41,082 nt of DNA from Marinilabiliaceae bacterium (GTDB lineage: Bacteria; Bacteroidota; Bacteroidia; Bacteroidales; Marinilabiliaceae), in contig JAEINY010000027.1 in NCBI GenBank assembly GCA_016342595.1, positions 1 to 41,082 on the forward strand, in the 5' to 3' direction. Position numbers and translations under genes: made by a program. Below are positions 40,951-41,082 of the stretch, piece after piece. The first letter of the stretch is position 1, and each line of letters starts with the position of its first letter. The notes under the pieces are model-generated. The model did not search any database and was not told the DNA's origin. It saw nothing but the letters and a program-made list of their open reading frames with translations.

Positions 40951-41082
40951 TTAATTCACAACTATATAATCCAGCCCGAATTTGTCCCCTTTGGGATTAA
41001 TTACATTGGTACCTTTCACAATCAATTTCAGGATGTTTCTACCCTTTTTAATTCTTCCAGTCTTGAAAAGGAACTCTTTAAG
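40951..41082 (-). CDS. C-terminal end of an unidentified protein, probably a carbohydrate-active enzyme or binding module
   Basis: I read this frame by hand from the right edge: 43 residues ending DKFGLDYIVVN and a TAA stop at 40951-40953. The pattern GRNILKLIVKGTNV followed by FGLDYIVV resembles the last strands of a CBM-like beta-sandwich often found at the C-terminus of Bacteroidota glycoside hydrolases and DUF2961-type proteins. The piece is too short to name. It ends 14 nt before the propeller gene, so it belongs to the same operon as the fucosidases. Confidence 0.6.
   Translation of the reverse strand, partial: LKEFLFKTGRIKKGRNILKLIVKGTNVINPKGDKFGLDYIVVN

Noticed and set aside
1..41082. 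CRISPR arrays, tRNA or rRNA genes
   Set aside because: I looked for regularly spaced repeats and for tRNA-like T-arm patterns in the intergenic gaps and found none. Nearly all sequence is accounted for by protein-coding genes.

Overview
The window looks like chromosomal DNA of a Bacteroidota bacterium, probably an environmental (marine or sediment) anaerobe rather than a gut Bacteroides. The evidence is: two SusC/SusD pairs, two hybrid two-component regulators (HTCS), an ECF sigma factor, lipoprotein enzymes with Bacteroidota-type lipoboxes, a TAnnTTTG-type -7 promoter element, and two proteins ending in type IX secretion (T9SS) sorting domains, a system gut Bacteroides lack. The species cannot be named from sequence reading alone. 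The DNA is AT-rich and almost entirely given over to two adjacent polysaccharide utilisation loci (PULs). I saw no tRNA, rRNA or CRISPR.

PUL 1 (about 1-15090). On the minus strand, in order of transcription: SusC (7581-10652), SusD (5749-7563), a DUF1735 plus F5/8C surface lipoprotein (4374-5699), a DUF5077/DUF3472 lipoprotein (2733-4094), a LamG protein with a T9SS tail (1525-2511) and a lipoprotein sulfatase cut by the window edge (1-1339). HTCS1 (10951-15090) is transcribed divergently. The region between it and SusC1 holds a 15-bp direct repeat with 22-bp periodicity, a good operator candidate. PUL 1 contains no glycosidase or lyase that I recognise.

Junction (15091-19782). An intact IS4-family element (15115-16517) with a 9-bp target duplication sits 24 bp after the HTCS1 stop codon. 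Facing it is a large minus-strand phosphodiesterase-like exoprotein (16728-19448), whose catalytic domain is interrupted by a LamG domain and followed by PKD, a second LamG and a T9SS tail. Its upstream region repeats the core of the PUL 1 operator candidate.

PUL 2 (about 19783-41082), all on the minus strand, in at least four or five transcription units. From the right: a truncated gene, then a beta-propeller glycosidase-like lipoprotein and two GH29 alpha-L-fucosidases, ending in a 15-bp-stem hairpin; an ECF sigma factor with no anti-sigma partner; SusC2-SusD2, ending in a clear intrinsic terminator; HTCS2; and a tight four-gene operon GH116 / propeller / GH116 / propeller, ending in another terminator. 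The three propeller proteins share an Asp-Asp-Glu set typical of the GH32/GH43-like fold. Two of them are about 85 percent identical over 91 residues although they lie 19 kb apart.

How the genes work together (inference): SusCD pairs import oligosaccharides; HTCS proteins sense them in the periplasm and switch on the loci; periplasmic or surface fucosidases, GH116 enzymes and propeller enzymes trim fucosylated glycans, and the sulfatase removes sulfate. No endo-acting enzyme is visible, so the starting polymer must be cut by something outside the window or by one of the uncharacterised proteins here.
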